Shown here piece by piece: positions 62,671-64,000 of a DNA stretch of 64,000 nucleotides. The position numbers were made by a program, and so were the translations under genes. How positions within the stretch are numbered: the first letter of the stretch is position 1; each line of letters begins with the position of its first letter. The notes below the pieces were generated by a model that was not told the DNA's origin, searched no databases, and saw only the letters and a list, made by a program, of their open reading frames with translations. The DNA lies in the NCBI RefSeq assembly GCF_006546835.1, contig NZ_VICB01000010.1, forward strand, positions 62,001 to 126,000, written 5' to 3'. This DNA is from Actinomyces johnsonii. Its GTDB lineage: Bacteria; Actinomycetota; Actinomycetes; Actinomycetales; Actinomycetaceae.

Positions 62671-63399
62671 ATGGCTCACAACATCCTCAAAACCCTCAGA
62701 AACCTCCTCCGCTGGCCTACCAGCGACACCGACGTCATCCCCACCAGCAGGACAGGAACCACCGAACTCGACATCCGACCCGCCGCGACGCAGGAAGAAG
62801 TACAGGCAATCCACACCCTCCTCACCGAACAAGTCCCGTACCCAAACTTCGTTCCGCTCCCAGAAGTCCTGCCCAACCGGCACAACCACCTGCACCGGGA
62901 ACTGATAGGAGCTTGGCGCGACAGCCACCTCATAGGAGCCGCCTTCATCGGACCCGCCGAACAAGAGGCCCACAACCTCGTAGGACCCACAGCGCACCAC
63001 GACGCCGAGGTGATCCTCCGCGACGTGGCCATGATCCACAGCCTCGCCGTAGAACCCGCCCACCGGCGCCAAGGCACCGCTCTGGCCATCAAGCACCACC
63101 TCAACACCTGGGCGCGCGACCACGGCGCACACCTGATCCTCGCCGTCCCAATGAACCAGGCGTCCCGCAACCTCAACGAGGCAGCCAACTACATCCTCCT
63201 CCCACCGGACATCACGCTCATCATGCAGATCAAGGCACACGCAAGCGCCCACGGATTCCCCGCGAAAGAAGGCACCACCTGGGCGCTTCGCATCCTCGAC
63301 CAAGCAACCGACCCTCCCATCCGCGTGGGAGTACACCAACCGATGCCCCACGCGAACCGGGGCGAACACCACATCCTGAGCGTCCAGTTCCTCAACTGA
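62671..63399 (+). CDS. GNAT family N-acetyltransferase
   Basis: 242 residues. ATG with AAAGGAGAG upstream, the same site as the HTH gene at 61944. The GNAT core is clear: IHSLAVEPAHRRQGTALAIK contains the acetyl-CoA loop RRQGTA, followed by HHLNTWARDHGAHLILAVPM and a beta bulge. The first 40 residues are polar and variable, the last 60 unusual for GNATs. The acceptor substrate is unknown. Pro/His/Thr-rich codon pattern unlike the host core genes, consistent with an accessory element. Confidence 0.82.
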   Translation: MAHNILKTLRNLLRWPTSDTDVIPTSRTGTTELDIRPAATQEEVQAIHTLLTEQVPYPNFVPLPEVLPNRHNHLHRELIGAWRDSHLIGAAFIGPAEQEAHNLVGPTAHHDAEVILRDVAMIHSLAVEPAHRRQGTALAIKHHLNTWARDHGAHLILAVPMNQASRNLNEAANYILLPPDITLIMQIKAHASAHGFPAKEGTTWALRILDQATDPPIRVGVHQPMPHANRGEHHILSVQFLN

Positions 63400-63440
63400 C
63401 ACCACGCACTCGGCCCACGACCGCCCCCCAACGGCACCCA

Positions 63441-63755
63441 TCACAACAACACCCCCTCACCAGGCAAAACCCCATCCTCAACCCCAGACATCGACGACGA
63501 GGGAGAAGCGGGAAGCTCGGATGGGCGCTGCGGTCGAGACAGGCGGGTCATCTTCTCCAGTTCCTCCTTAACGGCCCACCAAGGAACCAGGTACTGACCC
63601 CCAAGCGTCTTGCTGGCCGGGAGTCGGCCGCTCCGAATCTGGCGCCGGACAGAGTCCACACTCATCCAGAAGAGAACCTCCGCGACCTCCTTAGGGGTAA
63701 GAAAGTCATCGTCCTTCCTGTTGGCAAGAAGATCGTCTTCGTCTCCATATTGCAT
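63441..63755 (-). CDS. Excisionase-like HTH DNA-binding protein
   Basis: 104 residues from the ATG at 63755 (AGGG 8 bases upstream); an ATG at 63770 would add five residues. HTH_17/MerR-like: DFLTPKEVAEVLFWMSVDSV, RRQIRSGRLPASKTLGGQYL, VPWWAVKEELEK. Small excisionase or accessory factor of an integrative element or phage. C-terminal tail Ser/Pro-rich. Divergent from the XRE regulator. Confidence 0.75.
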   Translation of the reverse strand: MQYGDEDDLLANRKDDDFLTPKEVAEVLFWMSVDSVRRQIRSGRLPASKTLGGQYLVPWWAVKEELEKMTRLSRPQRPSELPASPSSSMSGVEDGVLPGEGVLL

Positions 63756-63837
63756 GTCATGCACCCTCATGGCAGTAACATATGTCGTGCACCGCGTATC
63801 GTCAAGACTCGTGTTGCACGTAATGTACGTTATGCAC

Positions 63838-63843
63838 TATGCT
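63838..63843 (+). promoter_or_regulatory. -10 box for leaderless XRE regulator
   Basis: TATGCT, 6 nt before the ATG at 63850. Imperfect dyads (TAATGTACGTTA at about 63822-63833; GTGCA/TGCAC pairs nearby) suggest a repressor operator between the divergent genes. Confidence 0.5.
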
Positions 63844-63849
63844 CATGCC

Positions 63850-64000
63850 ATGAGAACTACGAGTCCAAGCCGTGCCGCCTACAACGAGGCGTTGGGCATG
63901 ACTGTCAACCAGTTGCTCTTCGAGCATCGAATGACGCGTAAGGACTTGGCTGACCAGTTCGGTGTCACGCGATCTGTCATCAGTCGCAAACTCCGCGGTC
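63850..64000 (+). CDS. XRE-family regulator, 5' part
   Basis: Open to the window end: first 50 residues, MRTTSPSRAAYNEALGMTVN then QLLFEHRMTRKDLADQFGVT and RSVISRKLRG. A Cro/CI-type helix-turn-helix (about 28-48). Probable repressor or immunity regulator of the mobile element, divergent from the excisionase-like gene. No Shine-Dalgarno site; leaderless by its -10 spacing. Confidence 0.75.
   Translation, partial: MRTTSPSRAAYNEALGMTVNQLLFEHRMTRKDLADQFGVTRSVISRKLRG

Noticed and set aside
62410-63444. A 344-residue minus-strand gene
   Set aside because: Antisense of the GNAT gene, which has a clear acetyl-CoA loop and ribosome site on the plus strand.

Overview
The window is high-GC, Gram-positive actinobacterial chromosome. 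Gene order (mfd, lipoprotein, eno, divIC/ftsB, DUF501, ppx), strong GC-rich hairpin terminators, TANNNT-type -10 boxes and many probably leaderless messages fit an Actinomyces-like member of the Actinomycetales. The species cannot be read from the sequence. No rRNA, tRNA or CRISPR array was seen.

Region by region. 0-11 kb: the 3' part of prs, an exported beta-propeller protein, a Wzz-like polysaccharide protein with a very long low-complexity tail, an O-antigen-ligase-like membrane protein and mfd. 11-17 kb: housekeeping block (SurA-like lipoprotein, eno, divIC, DUF501, ppx/gppA, aroD). 17.1-19.9 kb: a cassette of alpha/beta hydrolase, TetR regulator and lipoprotein lying between two direct repeats that share 50 identical bases. 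20-28 kb: rplY (L25) and pth, a four-gene minus-strand operon (ABC ATPase, ABC permease, histidine kinase, response regulator), a Bax-inhibitor-like protein and an FKBP. 28-32.7 kb: LD-carboxypeptidase, a yjdF gene with a structured leader resembling a translational riboswitch, and ilvD with a foldable leader. 32.7-38.6 kb: an Opp/Nik-type ABC importer (two ATPases, a Tat-type lipoprotein receptor and a fused double permease) under two Fur-family-like palindromes, followed by a convergent DUF4242 (nickel-binding-like) gene.

38.6-46.4 kb: a short inverted-repeat element, a truncated antitoxin, ilvA, an FMN reductase, an ABC-class ATPase with an RGG-rich N-terminus, an AbiEi/Vsr-like protein bracketed by repeats, an unknown protein and a decayed IS110 transposase. 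46.6-49.5 kb: an AT-richer three-gene island (membrane protein, TadE-like exported protein, lipoprotein) that looks acquired. 49.5-58.9 kb: msrA, greA, a PAQR/hemolysin III protein, uppS, a DMT exporter, the gluconate module gntR/gntK/gntP and a DEAD-box helicase. 59-61 kb: two paralogous exported alpha/beta-hydrolase-like proteins, one without the expected nucleophile. 61.4-64 kb: HTH protein, GNAT acetyltransferase, excisionase-like protein and a leaderless XRE regulator running off the end, which looks like the edge of a mobile element.

Functional links: the Wzz-like and ligase-like genes suggest surface glycan assembly. The TetR operator overlaps the hydrolase promoter. The GntR-type regulator sits divergently from the gluconate kinase/permease genes it probably controls. 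The importer, its Fur-like operators and the DUF4242 neighbour together point to transition-metal uptake.
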